Assembly: GCA_000403215.2 (NCBI GenBank)
Contig: KE159527.1
Span: 382,114-446,113, forward strand
Reading direction: 5' to 3'
Source of the DNA: Lachnospiraceae bacterium A4
GTDB lineage: Bacteria > Bacillota > Clostridia > Lachnospirales > Lachnospiraceae
DNA length: 64,000 bases
Below the pieces are notes generated by a model that made no database searches, was not told the origin of the DNA, and saw nothing but the letters and a program-made list of their open reading frames with translations. Shown one piece after another: positions 35,043 to 44,512 of the stretch (positions are counted from its first letter, which is position 1; each line of letters opens with the position of its first letter). A program made the position numbers and the translations under genes.

Positions 35043-36945
35043 AATCCACTCCTACGTGATAGTTCTTTTCAGCAAGAAGATGGCTGCGTTCGAGTGAAAC
35101 AGAACATATTCTTGAAAAGTCATCGAGCTCTGTCACAGCATTAAAAATAATTAGATATTCATTTACCATATAGGAACCAATCTCAGCATAGACAGCATCA
35201 AGCATATCACTTGACTTTGCCTGTATAAACTTTCCCTTACAACTGTTAGCAATATAACTGAGATATTCTGTGTCCGCACCTCCAAATCCTATGGTATATA
35301 CATAGATATTACTTTGATGAAGCTGCCTCAGCACTCCGTCTATCTTAGAGGTATCTCCATCCTCTCCATCTGAAAGTAAAATAATGATCTTTCTTCCTGT
35401 CTCAGTCATCAGCTCATCACCAGCCATCTGAAGCCCGGACCAGATGCTTGTCCCACCGCCGGATTCGATTGCACGCACTCCCTGTAATACAGTGCTGCTA
35501 CTGTCTGTCATTGGCGTAATTACCTGCGCTGTATCATCAAAAGCAACCAGCCCCACCCTTATATCAGACCGAATATTTTTTATAAAAGAAACTACTGCTT
35601 TTTTGGTGTTCTCTAATGGTTCTCCTTCCATACTTCCACTGTGATCTACCACCAAGGCAACAGACACAGCATCCAGATCATCCAATTCCGATACACTTGT
35701 AACAGTGAAATCTTTCAATTCTGCATCCATATCCTTTAGCAGAAAATCTTCTTTTTTTAAATTATTTTCAGTCTCAACTGCCACATTGACTGTGAGATGT
35801 ACCTCTGGATAGAACGATGCATCAATATTCCTTATAATCAGACCATTGTAAAGCTCATCCATCACACTCAACACAAACTCATAAAAAGAATTATCCTTTT
35901 CTATCAGATACAGTGCCTGTCGAATACGTTCCCATCGGATATCCAGATCATTCTTCTGATACGTCTGATACTGCTGTTCTTCCACAAAGCCATTCATCCT
36001 TTTATATTCATACAAAAAATCGCGTAGCAAAACTGCAATTGTTTCGTCATGATCTGCTGATGCTGCCAGCACTGTTCTCAATAAATCTCTTGATTTCTTC
36101 TCCTTATCTGCATAAAAATACAGATAAGCCCGTTCCAGATTATATGCACTTGTTCTGCGTTCACTGACTGGCGTAACTGTCTCTATAAAATTGATTGCTT
36201 TCTCTGCACCTGCCGATTGCAAATTTATTCCGTCTATTGCAGTAATATTTGCCAGTAATGCTTTATTCTCAAAAGAATGGTTCTTTTTGTACAGCGCCTT
36301 TGCAGTTTCATAAGCACTGCCATAATTCCCGTTCCTCAAATTTCCTGAGACCTGTACTTTCATGCTTAAAGCAGAATGATCCTTCTGTAATAATTCAAGA
36401 CTTTCATAACTTACCAAATCTGACGAATACATTATATCAAGCATGGTCTGTAACGTATCATTGTCAACCTTTGCATTGATTGTCTCTTCTATACGAAACA
36501 GCAATGCCATCAGTTCTTCAAAAATATGACTATCAAGTTTCTGCCTTTCCTCCTGATACATCAATTCATCATCAAAAGTCAGATCTTTGATCTCCGATAA
36601 CTGTTTCTGGTAAAGCTGGATCATGTCCTGTAAAATATCATCAGACTTTGATTTTAAATATGCTTCTGCGTTCCGAATACCAGATTCATAATCTGCCTGA
36701 AAACCAGCCGCCAGCACGATCAGCTCTTGTGCAGTATTATTTTTCTTCATCTGATTATTTTGAACAGCTAACATTCTTCCCTGTTCATATGCCCCCATTT
36801 CCATCAGTCTTGAAGCCATATAATTTTGTTGATTCTTAAATGTTTCCGTGTTCAGTACATTTATAAAATAAATGGCCAACAAAACAAATATTCCTATCAA
36901 AAATACCAACACTGCCACTTTAACAGCTGTTCTCTTCTTTTTCAT
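34957..36945 (-). CDS. Membrane-anchored VWA domain protein
   Basis: The 662-residue protein has an N-terminal anchor (about 8-30) and a long helical, TPR-like region (35-380). A VWA domain follows, with a complete metal site beginning at DHSGS (434-438), then the later Thr in GGGTS and Asp in LLSDGEDGD. The VWA domain probably binds a protein partner outside the membrane. Its start overlaps the TPR/LRR gene's stop by 4 bp. It resembles the VWA-FHA protein at 42338-43909 in having a metal-site VWA domain, but lacks the FHA part. Confidence 0.88.
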   Translation of the reverse strand: MKKKRTAVKVAVLVFLIGIFVLLAIYFINVLNTETFKNQQNYMASRLMEMGAYEQGRMLAVQNNQMKKNNTAQELIVLAAGFQADYESGIRNAEAYLKSKSDDILQDMIQLYQKQLSEIKDLTFDDELMYQEERQKLDSHIFEELMALLFRIEETINAKVDNDTLQTMLDIMYSSDLVSYESLELLQKDHSALSMKVQVSGNLRNGNYGSAYETAKALYKKNHSFENKALLANITAIDGINLQSAGAEKAINFIETVTPVSERRTSAYNLERAYLYFYADKEKKSRDLLRTVLAASADHDETIAVLLRDFLYEYKRMNGFVEEQQYQTYQKNDLDIRWERIRQALYLIEKDNSFYEFVLSVMDELYNGLIIRNIDASFYPEVHLTVNVAVETENNLKKEDFLLKDMDAELKDFTVTSVSELDDLDAVSVALVVDHSGSMEGEPLENTKKAVVSFIKNIRSDIRVGLVAFDDTAQVITPMTDSSSTVLQGVRAIESGGGTSIWSGLQMAGDELMTETGRKIIILLSDGEDGDTSKIDGVLRQLHQSNIYVYTIGFGGADTEYLSYIANSCKGKFIQAKSSDMLDAVYAEIGSYMVNEYLIIFNAVTELDDFSRICSVSLERSHLLAEKNYHVGVDYDEIKTEETKKPAADYFREFGGSRKNAE

Positions 36946-38414
36946 GACTCTTTATCCTTTAGGTTCAATACATCTGTATCTATCCGTTTCAGCCGAGGAT
37001 AGATGCTTCTGATTTCTTCCATATTTTGAATTGGGTTATCATAAATCATCAGCACATCAAGTTTTGGCAGATTCACAACACTGCTGATATCAGCAACCTG
37101 ATTGGAGTACAGCCATAGCTGCTGTACATTCATCAATCCCTGAACTGGACTAATATCAGCTATATTATTATCAGAAATATCCAAATATTCCAGAAACCCC
37201 AGATCTTCAATTCCTTGAATACTGTTGATCTTATTTCCCCATACTCCCAGAGACAGCAGCTTCTTCATACCGATAACCGCCTTTATATCAGTGATCCTAT
37301 TCCATCCAAGATTCAAAACCTGCAATTCCTCCAACCCCGACAAAGCTGAAATATCCGCGCTGGTCAGACCGTTTCCGACCAGAGACAATTCTCTCAAATT
37401 TCTGAGAGATTCGAGCCCTCTGATGTCAAGATCTGGCTGATAAGCAACTACGACACGCTCCAGAAATGGCATCATTTCCAAATCCTGTAAAGACTGAAGA
37501 ACAGCCTGCCCTTCTGGAGTATATGTATATCCGTCAATTGTGTAAGCAGTGCCCTCAAGAACGACATTGTGAAGATCCTCACCTTCCGCCACCACTCCGC
37601 CAATAATATATAATTCCGTCATACGTTCAATATCATCATTGTATATTGGTTCATTATTTGGAATTTGCATTGTTTCACGTATAATTCTCTCAATTACAGG
37701 TTCATGAACCTCTGTTATTTTATCCTGAATTGTAATATTATAGCTTTTTTCCGCAAAATCACTTTGAAACCCCAATGAATTGACCACGACAGCCTTTATA
37801 TCCGTTTTCCCGTTAGGCAGAACAATTGGTTTGTCATATACCTCTGCTTCCAAATCCGGCATTCTTCCATCTGTCGTATAATAAATTACTTGCCCTGCTT
37901 CAGCTGCCGTAATTTCTACCTTTATCCTTTCCCGATATGTCCCGGAATCATAATTCATTACCGGCGCAGCAGGATGTGCCTCTGCATACAATTGTTTTAC
38001 ATCCTCATCATCTGTTTCTTTCACGGCCTCATCTAGCAGCATCCCAGCCTCTTCGTACTTTCCCTGACCAATATACATATTGATAAGTTTACAGTATACC
38101 TCTGGCTGGTTCTTTTCATCTTTGAGCAGATCTTTATACGCTGCTTCAGCATAGGTATACATACGGCTCGATTCATATGCCTCTGCCAGCCCCATTCCAG
38201 CCTCTTTGTTTTTGGGATCAATGTCCAATGCATTTCTGTATGATGCAATCGCCTGCTCATAATTCAAATCAGATAGGTATTGGTTTCCCATCTCAATACT
38301 TTCACTTGTCTTTTTTATTTTTCTGCTTTTAAAATAACCTCCCACACTCAAAACGATCACACAGATTGCTGTAAGTGATATTACCAACAGTCTAAATTTC
38401 TTCTTCCATTTCAT
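36942..38414 (-). CDS. Membrane-anchored TPR/chitobiase-like/leucine-rich repeat protein
   Basis: The 490-residue product has one N-terminal helix (about 8-28) and two to three TPR units (about 35-145). A beta-sandwich of the chitobiase C-terminal/FN3 type (about 148-228, with YYTTDGRMPD) follows. The last 180 residues are seven or so SDS22/internalin-like leucine-rich repeats with the pattern LxxLxxLxLxxNxIxDI. It faces outward and probably binds protein. AGGAG precedes ATG 38414. The architecture is parallel to the gene at 20250-22298, so the two may be diverged paralogues placed on either side of the Dlt-like cassette. Confidence 0.87.
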   Translation of the reverse strand: MKWKKKFRLLVISLTAICVIVLSVGGYFKSRKIKKTSESIEMGNQYLSDLNYEQAIASYRNALDIDPKNKEAGMGLAEAYESSRMYTYAEAAYKDLLKDEKNQPEVYCKLINMYIGQGKYEEAGMLLDEAVKETDDEDVKQLYAEAHPAAPVMNYDSGTYRERIKVEITAAEAGQVIYYTTDGRMPDLEAEVYDKPIVLPNGKTDIKAVVVNSLGFQSDFAEKSYNITIQDKITEVHEPVIERIIRETMQIPNNEPIYNDDIERMTELYIIGGVVAEGEDLHNVVLEGTAYTIDGYTYTPEGQAVLQSLQDLEMMPFLERVVVAYQPDLDIRGLESLRNLRELSLVGNGLTSADISALSGLEELQVLNLGWNRITDIKAVIGMKKLLSLGVWGNKINSIQGIEDLGFLEYLDISDNNIADISPVQGLMNVQQLWLYSNQVADISSVVNLPKLDVLMIYDNPIQNMEEIRSIYPRLKRIDTDVLNLKDKES

Positions 38415-38417
38415 TCC

Positions 38418-38849
38418 TTACTCCTGTTTGCTGCCGCAATTCCCGCAGAATACTGCCCCTTCCGCCAACACAGCACCACAATTTTTGCAGATATTTTCAT
38501 TTCCAATTGTATTCATTAACACTTCCCTGTTCATTTCTGCCCTGCTTCTGGAAACTTCGCTGCCACAATTAGGACAGATATTAATGTTTCTAATTTCATT
38601 TACTTTATCTGTATCAGATTGTATATTTTCCTGAAGTATTTCTATTTCTTTTCTTTTGCCCGAAACTTCCGCATCCTCCACCAAAAGACCTTCTTTAATC
38701 ACATATTCCCCTATCTGTGTATATAAATCTTTCATATTCTGTGTATATGTACTGATCTCTACATTTAGGCGTGTAACCTCTGCCATTTCTTTGCTTTTAG
38801 AAATCGCCGCCTGTGTTGCCCTGCTAAATTTTTCACCCCAATTTGCCAT
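38418..38849 (-). CDS. Zinc-ribbon protein with N-terminal coiled coil
   Basis: The 143-residue protein has a helical N-terminal two-thirds (10-90) and two CxxC pairs near 92-130 (CPNCGS and CKNCGA), ending with a further CGNCGS. This is a typical double zinc ribbon of small Firmicutes membrane-associated adaptors, but no membrane helix is present here. Function unknown. It lies 3 bp before the TPR/LRR gene and 16 bp after the small membrane-protein gene. Confidence 0.85.
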   Translation of the reverse strand: MANWGEKFSRATQAAISKSKEMAEVTRLNVEISTYTQNMKDLYTQIGEYVIKEGLLVEDAEVSGKRKEIEILQENIQSDTDKVNEIRNINICPNCGSEVSRSRAEMNREVLMNTIGNENICKNCGAVLAEGAVFCGNCGSKQE

Positions 38850-38865
38850 TCTTATCTCCTCTCTG

Positions 38866-39246
38866 TCACTGATTAATCTGTAATGATTTTCGGTAACACT
38901 GATATGCTAAATATCCAAAAAACAAAAGATTTATAATACCTCCCCAGTTCATTGCATGAAATTTCAAAAGACTAAGAAGCGTAGGATATACATGCATCAG
39001 CGCATATATTCCAAGTCCAATAAAAGCCATCTTGAATCTGCATTCAGACAATACCAAAAGCACCATAAAGAAAAATCCAAGATAAGACACTGTCTGCATT
39101 ACACCCCCCAACGCAATAAAATACCCCATTACCTGAAATGCAACACAGATCAGCATGATTGGAATACTAATCGGAATTAATATCCTTATAATTGGATTCT
39201 GCTTAAAAAATGTGTTCATTGACTGGCAAACCTGTTCAAATTTCAT
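38866..39246 (-). CDS. Small polytopic membrane protein
   Basis: ATG 39246 follows the site GGAGG at good distance. A further in-frame ATG at 39261 lies before that site. The 126-residue product has four hydrophobic segments (about 22-42, 46-65, 70-88 and 95-112) after a short soluble N-terminus. No family is recognised. It belongs to the operon by spacing. Confidence 0.78.
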   Translation of the reverse strand: MKFEQVCQSMNTFFKQNPIIRILIPISIPIMLICVAFQVMGYFIALGGVMQTVSYLGFFFMVLLVLSECRFKMAFIGLGIYALMHVYPTLLSLLKFHAMNWGGIINLLFFGYLAYQCYRKSLQINQ

Positions 39247-39272
39247 CCTATATTCCTCCATTGTTGTATGAT

Positions 39273-39410
39273 TTATTTTTCACTGCTGCTGATATCTTTT
39301 TTTAATTTGCTTCTCTGAACTGCAAATACTTTTGATAAAAACAGCATTATAATAATACCCAACACAGCGCCTGCGGCACCTCCATAGTGCATCAGCATTC
39401 CCATTGTCAT
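39273..39410 (-). CDS. 45-residue single-helix membrane protein
   Basis: This short frame starts at ATG 39410 with GGAGGG 9 bp upstream. It encodes a Met- and Gly-rich hydrophobic helix (about 8-28) followed by a basic tail (QRSKLKKD). It lies 5 bp after the kinase stop and 26 bp before the next gene, filling what would otherwise be a gap. This spacing and the site support translation. The family is unknown. It may be an accessory subunit of a membrane complex. Confidence 0.65.
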   Translation of the reverse strand: MTMGMLMHYGGAAGAVLGIIIMLFLSKVFAVQRSKLKKDISSSEK

Positions 39411-39415
39411 TCGTT

Positions 39416-41611
39416 TTATCCCTCCAGCCATCCACCAGATATCAATTGCTCATACATCTGTTGTAACCATTGAATCTCTACATCATTCGTTTCCAGTTTT
39501 GTTTTTTTATACATATCCATCGTCGTATTGTAATATTTTGCAAACTGTCTGTAATCCCGTTCTTCGTTTGGTATGGTTCCCTGAATATCCGCCTCGAGAA
39601 CGGCAAGTCTTTTATAATATATATAATTGTCAGCATCTTTTCCAATCAATTCATTCAGGACTGCTTCCGCCTCCCTCAATCTGCCTGACTTTTGCAGCAA
39701 AATGGCTTTGTTCATGTGTGTCGTGTCATTATCCCAGCCATGTTTAATGATTTCTTCCAGAACTGCCAGTGCATTTTCATCGTATTGCTCATTTCCTGTG
39801 ATGGATGCTAAATCTATATAATCCTGTGCCAGTCTCTCAAAAACCAGCAATTGATCTCCCAATTCCACATCTGTCGTTGCTTTTATGAGCAGCTCTGTTG
39901 ATTCCTGTAAGATCTCTTCTGTATCTCCTTTCTTTCTGAACGTTTTATCGCACAGGATATATGCCCGTAGCTTCATTGTCTGATTCGTCGTCGAATCAAT
40001 ACATTCCTTGAAATGAGCGATCGCCTCATCATACTTTCCTTTTGCAGATTCAATCTCAGCACTGACAAGCAGCACATAATCAGAGCCCATTCCCCGTTCC
40101 CTTCCCTGCCGCAATACTTCTTCTGCGTTATCTATCCTGCCGCAATACACTAACGAAATTGCATAATCCCCATAATACTGACTGACTTGTCCATTACGCT
40201 CCACTGCTGCCTGATAATATACCACTGCCTCTTTGTATTCCTCTAATTCAAAATAGCAGTTTGCAATCAGATAATACGTATCATCTGCAAAATCCTGACC
40301 TGAAAGAGAAGTTTGATTTAACAGATTTTCCTGTATAAACAATATATTTTCTTCGTATCTGCACTGTTCTGTAAGATAAACTGCCTTCTGATAATGCGCA
40401 TCCAGTTTTTCCGGCATCAGTGTACAGGCTTTTTCATACAGCGATTCAAACTGTGCAGAATCATTTTCCCTTGCTATTGTCAATTCTGTTATTATTGCAT
40501 CATACTCTTCAAGCTGTTCCACCTTCATTCTCTGTTCACCAAGAAAAAACATCAGCACGGATGCTCCTATAAAAAGCACCATCGCAAAATACGCAATCTC
40601 TTGTTTGATAATCAGTATTTTGTATTTTCTGTCATACTTATGGATTTTTTCCAAAGCCTGAAGCATTTCTCCTGCATTCGCAAATCTTCTGTCGGGCTCT
40701 GCCTCCATAGCCTTATTAATGATAACACTGAAACCATTGCTGTATCCTTCCGCTATATTTTCAATCGGGAGATTCTTTTCCGGTTCTGTACTTGGCCGTA
40801 CTCCTGTAGCCAGATGATACATCGTCGCACCTATACTGTATACATCTGCTCTGAGATCTATCTTGATGACAGAGTTATCCAGTGTAATGCTCTCTCGTTG
40901 TTTGACTGGTGACGTTGTTTTGTCTTCCTTCAGATAATCAGACATTACTGTCAATGCTTCTGTTGCATCATTTTTCGCACTCATGGGCGTTTGCTGCAAT
41001 ATTGTTTTCTCTTCCGACGTTCTGACTGATTGCTTTGTATAGAAAGCACTGTTTTCTAACGATTGCACTGCCTGACATTGTTCCGGTGAAGCATACCCTT
41101 CCGAATATCCTACCGTTACCATAGTACCCTCTGATAAAAAACCTGCTATATTGAAATCGATCAGACATATATTATCATCTGGCTTTAACATAATGTTAGC
41201 CGGTTTGATATCTCCATGTAAGACAGGCGGTTTCTGTTTATGAAGATATGCCATTACTTCACAAAGCTGCCTTGTATACTTCAATATTTGTTTATTTGAA
41301 AAAAGTACTTTTTCTTTTATCAGCTGTTCAAATGATTTCCCATCAACAAAATCCATAACCGTATATACATCATTTTCAATTTTCAGGAAATCAAATACCT
41401 GTGGTAAATACTCATGATGCAGATTTTTTAGAATATCTGTCTCCATTCTTTCATCCAGTATCCCATGAACCTGTGTACGCATTTTCTTTAGGACGACATA
41501 TTTTTGAAGACGCTGATGGTATGCCTTGAAAATCACACCTCCTCCACCTGAACCAATCTCCGTTATATCGCTATAAAGTCCTTTAAATTCTTCCCTTGAA
41601 GTTCCTGTCAT
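39416..41611 (-). CDS. Membrane Ser/Thr protein kinase with TPR C-terminus
   Basis: The 731-residue protein starts with a PknB-type kinase domain. The glycine loop GSGGGGVIFKA lies near 20-30, the ATP-binding Lys in VVLKKM (39-44), and the catalytic loop HGDIKPAN at 132-139. The metal-binding segment is IDFN (151-154, DFN instead of DFG), and YASPEQ is at 173-178. About 75 Ser/Thr/Lys/Glu-rich residues (179-252) are inserted before helix F (DVYSIG). A single membrane helix near 339-357 is followed by TPR units to the end. It should phosphorylate targets read by the two FHA proteins of this operon, and the PP2C phosphatase lies 14 bp upstream. Confidence 0.9.
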   Translation of the reverse strand: MTGTSREEFKGLYSDITEIGSGGGGVIFKAYHQRLQKYVVLKKMRTQVHGILDERMETDILKNLHHEYLPQVFDFLKIENDVYTVMDFVDGKSFEQLIKEKVLFSNKQILKYTRQLCEVMAYLHKQKPPVLHGDIKPANIMLKPDDNICLIDFNIAGFLSEGTMVTVGYSEGYASPEQCQAVQSLENSAFYTKQSVRTSEEKTILQQTPMSAKNDATEALTVMSDYLKEDKTTSPVKQRESITLDNSVIKIDLRADVYSIGATMYHLATGVRPSTEPEKNLPIENIAEGYSNGFSVIINKAMEAEPDRRFANAGEMLQALEKIHKYDRKYKILIIKQEIAYFAMVLFIGASVLMFFLGEQRMKVEQLEEYDAIITELTIARENDSAQFESLYEKACTLMPEKLDAHYQKAVYLTEQCRYEENILFIQENLLNQTSLSGQDFADDTYYLIANCYFELEEYKEAVVYYQAAVERNGQVSQYYGDYAISLVYCGRIDNAEEVLRQGRERGMGSDYVLLVSAEIESAKGKYDEAIAHFKECIDSTTNQTMKLRAYILCDKTFRKKGDTEEILQESTELLIKATTDVELGDQLLVFERLAQDYIDLASITGNEQYDENALAVLEEIIKHGWDNDTTHMNKAILLQKSGRLREAEAVLNELIGKDADNYIYYKRLAVLEADIQGTIPNEERDYRQFAKYYNTTMDMYKKTKLETNDVEIQWLQQMYEQLISGGWLEG

Positions 41612-41625
41612 GTAAGTATTTCTCC

Positions 41626-42324
41626 CTAATTTTTATCTGACTTTACTGCCACTATCACCATTGACAAATTGTCCTTTGCTCCGTTCTGATACACCCGTTT
41701 TTTAATCTGTCTGGCTACTGTCAGACCTTTTTTCCAAACCAGACTTCGGAGCTCAAAAAAAAGATAGCAATTTTCACAATATTTATATACTCCATCACTG
41801 CACATAAAAAAGTGTGTCTTTTTTTCTATTACGCCTGTACATATATGAACAAATAATTCTTCCTGAGCGCCTAATGCCTGTGTTAAACCATCAAAAGAAA
41901 AATTATCATCTGTAGTCATCAATATACATGACCATTTCTGGCATCGATAAAGCCTGCTGTCCCCCACATTTATAACTGCATATGTATTCTTTTGAATCAG
42001 CAGCAGACACAATGTTGTGCCTCCCAGCTGATTCATTTCATAGTACATTCTATAAACATCCTTGTTTATATCTCTAATTTTCTTTTCCAATGCAGCAACA
42101 ATCTCTAAAAACGGTATAGAAAGAATGCATTCTTGGATTTCCTCCCACCATTTTCTCAACAAAGAGACTGCTGACTGACTTGCCAGTTCTCCTTTATAAT
42201 GGCCACCCATACCATCTGCTACTGCAAAAAGCCCTGCGTGTTCTGTATTTAATGCAAGTACAGAGTCTTGGTTATTCTGGCGGCATAACCCAGTCTCTGA
42301 CATTGCCATAATATCCAATATCAA
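41626..42324 (-). CDS. PP2C-family protein Ser/Thr phosphatase
   Basis: The start is a TTG at 42324 with GGGAG 7 bp before it. The 232-residue product carries the metal-binding motifs of PP2C enzymes: NNQDSVL near 17-23, VADGMGGH near 35-42, NVGDSRLY near 116-123, SDGVYKYCE near 174-182 and KDNLSMVIV near the end. It is soluble and cytosolic. It should reverse phosphorylation by the adjacent kinase. It lies 13 bp after the VWA-FHA gene and 14 bp before the kinase gene. Confidence 0.93.
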   Translation of the reverse strand: MILDIMAMSETGLCRQNNQDSVLALNTEHAGLFAVADGMGGHYKGELASQSAVSLLRKWWEEIQECILSIPFLEIVAALEKKIRDINKDVYRMYYEMNQLGGTTLCLLLIQKNTYAVINVGDSRLYRCQKWSCILMTTDDNFSFDGLTQALGAQEELFVHICTGVIEKKTHFFMCSDGVYKYCENCYLFFELRSLVWKKGLTVARQIKKRVYQNGAKDNLSMVIVAVKSDKN

Positions 42325-42337
42325 AATTCATCTCCCG

Positions 42338-43909
42338 TTAATTGTCTACCAGTTCTACACTATATTGGTATTGTCCTATTTTTATCTTTCCGCCGTTCAC
42401 AATTGGTACTTCATCATCTTCATGTATTAATACATTCTCATAATAAGTCCCATTACTTTTACTGCAATTCTGAAGATACATCAACCCGCCTCTTATGATT
42501 ATTTTACAATGCTCCCTCGACACTTCTGGATCATCAATCATAATATCCTGCGTACTCCGACGCCCGATAGTGATTATTTCCATCGTTGGCACTTTAAAAA
42601 ATATACTGGGTATGTCCAGATTTTTTAATAGAAGTGACTGCTTCCCCCACAATTCTTTCTCAGGCTCTGTTCCCGAAGCAAATCTAGGACCAATACGAGT
42701 TGGAATATCTATTATTACTGGTTCAGGCTCTGGAACGGGCTCTGATGATGCATCTGACTTTTTCCTTTTCGTAATTAACAAGATTATCAGTACTGCGATC
42801 AGTATTACAACAATGCCTGCCAACAGAATGATAATCCACAAAAAACCAAAAGATTCAATCTCAGTGTCTTGATTGACCGATGCTGGACTAATAGTTGGAA
42901 GAACATTTACTGATTCAGGTTCTGATTGTACTGTAGACATCGTTTCAGGCTCTGGCTGGGACTCGAGTTCGGGTTCTGAATGGATATCATCTATTTTCCC
43001 AAACGGCATATCTGCACTGGTCTTTAACTCAAATGCCCCCTCTGCTGTATTGAGTTTCAACAGAATACTTCTGTTACTTCCATCTTTCAAGGCTTCATCG
43101 GGAGTGATCTTTACACAGACCCCTATCTGGTCTGTACACAGAGCATTCACAATATCTTCACCTGCAATATTTCCATCCATAAGAAAATATCCGCTCTTTG
43201 CTGCTCTTGAAAAAGAAAACATTGTTTCCAACTGTGAAGCATTACTTTTTTTTGGAATGCCAACCGTATAGACAGGATAGAAATTCTCATCAATATATCT
43301 TTGTACTTCATCATTTGTGTACCCAATATAATTATCATCTGCTCCGTCTGATACAATAATTATCCTCGTACAGGCAAACGTATTTTCTGAATTTAATTCT
43401 GATATAATATTGTACAATACATCACTTAGATAGGTATCCTGATCCTTGTAAGTAATGTTATCAATTATATTTTCTAAAATTACATGATCATTTGTATAAT
43501 CACATAAATACGTAGCCTCTTTCGAAAATGTCCCTATTTTTATCTGTTCATTTTCTTTGGCATTCGATACAATTCCTTTTACTAACGCCTGAATATCAGC
43601 ATGATTTTTCTCCGGCACAGACTTTGAATTATCTATTAAAATTATCGTTCTCATAAAATCATCCATATGTTCGAAAGATGATACGGAGATTTGATCGGGT
43701 TTACATACCGTATTTCCAATCTGTATTGTAGAATCCGATGCCAGCTCAGATATACCTTTTATATAAATATAAATTTCCTCGTCATAAACCTTCGTTTGCA
43801 GAACTTTAACATCTGCTGCATATGCTGTCAAAGGAGACACTGTTATATAAAAAACAGCCAAAAATATTACCAGTACTTTTCTCTTTCCGTCAGCAATATA
43901 TTTATTCAT
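42338..43909 (-). CDS. VWA-FHA membrane protein
   Basis: The 523-residue protein has a signal sequence (1-31) and an extracellular VWA domain with metal site DNSKS near 92-96. A Pro/Glu/Ser linker leads to a membrane helix near 355-380 and a cytosolic FHA domain (about 425-523). The FHA marks are GRRSTQDIMI, then SREHCKI, then SKSNGTYYEN, so phospho-Thr binding residues are intact. It therefore links an outside protein-binding domain to an inside phosphopeptide reader. The gene is 31 bp after a WXG100-size gene and just before the phosphatase and kinase. GGAGG precedes the ATG. Confidence 0.92.
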   Translation of the reverse strand: MNKYIADGKRKVLVIFLAVFYITVSPLTAYAADVKVLQTKVYDEEIYIYIKGISELASDSTIQIGNTVCKPDQISVSSFEHMDDFMRTIILIDNSKSVPEKNHADIQALVKGIVSNAKENEQIKIGTFSKEATYLCDYTNDHVILENIIDNITYKDQDTYLSDVLYNIISELNSENTFACTRIIIVSDGADDNYIGYTNDEVQRYIDENFYPVYTVGIPKKSNASQLETMFSFSRAAKSGYFLMDGNIAGEDIVNALCTDQIGVCVKITPDEALKDGSNRSILLKLNTAEGAFELKTSADMPFGKIDDIHSEPELESQPEPETMSTVQSEPESVNVLPTISPASVNQDTEIESFGFLWIIILLAGIVVILIAVLIILLITKRKKSDASSEPVPEPEPVIIDIPTRIGPRFASGTEPEKELWGKQSLLLKNLDIPSIFFKVPTMEIITIGRRSTQDIMIDDPEVSREHCKIIIRGGLMYLQNCSKSNGTYYENVLIHEDDEVPIVNGGKIKIGQYQYSVELVDN

Positions 43910-43940
43910 CGTTTATCCTCCTCCAACCATATTTAATATT

Positions 43941-44231
43941 TTAAAGAAACGCTCTGGCATTTCTGCTATTTTCATTTTCAGCAGTTTCATATTGCCTAAT
44001 ACAGCAATTCACAACTTCGCGCAATTGGCTGATTCGCTGCTCCACTTCTTCAACCTTCCCGCATACACACTCAAGTCTTTGTCCAATCTGATACCTAGCA
44101 CATATATCATCAGGCAACTCTCTTTTGCATCTGTAAATCTGTCTTTTCACGAAATCTGCCCTAGATGCTATATATAATAAAGAATAATTTGCTTCCCTAA
44201 TCTCTCTGAAATTCACATAGATTTTTGCCAT
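43941..44231 (-). CDS. WXG100-size helical protein with C-terminal YxxxE
   Basis: The 96-residue protein is almost all helix with a turn near the middle, the size of a WXG100 secretion substrate. No central WxG is present. A YETAE stretch near 81-85 fits the YxxxD/E export signal of type VII substrates. It has five cysteines, unusual for this group. It lies 10 bp after a similar small gene, so the two may form a heterodimer. Confidence 0.7.
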   Translation of the reverse strand: MAKIYVNFREIREANYSLLYIASRADFVKRQIYRCKRELPDDICARYQIGQRLECVCGKVEEVEQRISQLREVVNCCIRQYETAENENSRNARAFL

Positions 44232-44241
44232 TTCTGCTCCT

Positions 44242-44481
44242 CTATTCCTCTGTTAACTCCTCATATGCTTTAACAATATCCTGTCCGATATCATAAACCT
44301 CATCGGCAGTCAACCTAATCTGACCAGTCAATCTCTCCAAAAGATCGTTGATTCCTTCTGCTTCATCTGATACCCAAGACTCATTAATTTGGGCCTGATA
44401 ACGAAGTATATCTATGCGAAGCTCCAAAAGTTCATCCCCCAGCTGCCTTAATTTTCTGTCATATTTCCTTTCCATGTCCAT
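44242..44481 (-). CDS. Short WXG100-like helical protein
   Basis: The 79-residue product is predicted helix-turn-helix. SWVSDEA near 35-41 stands where the WxG turn would be. It is shorter than typical WXG100 proteins (about 100). The C-terminus AYEELTEE is only a loose match to the export motif. It is placed between the lipoprotein gene and another small helical gene. Confidence 0.65.
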   Translation of the reverse strand: MDMERKYDRKLRQLGDELLELRIDILRYQAQINESWVSDEAEGINDLLERLTGQIRLTADEVYDIGQDIVKAYEELTEE

Positions 44482-44512
44482 CTTCCAGTCCCTTTTATTC
44501 TTAAATCAGCCT

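Noticed and set aside
39416-41611. Calling the TPR kinase EssB
   Set aside because: EssB is a short pseudokinase protein. This one keeps catalytic residues and has long TPRs, so homology cannot be claimed from sequence alone.
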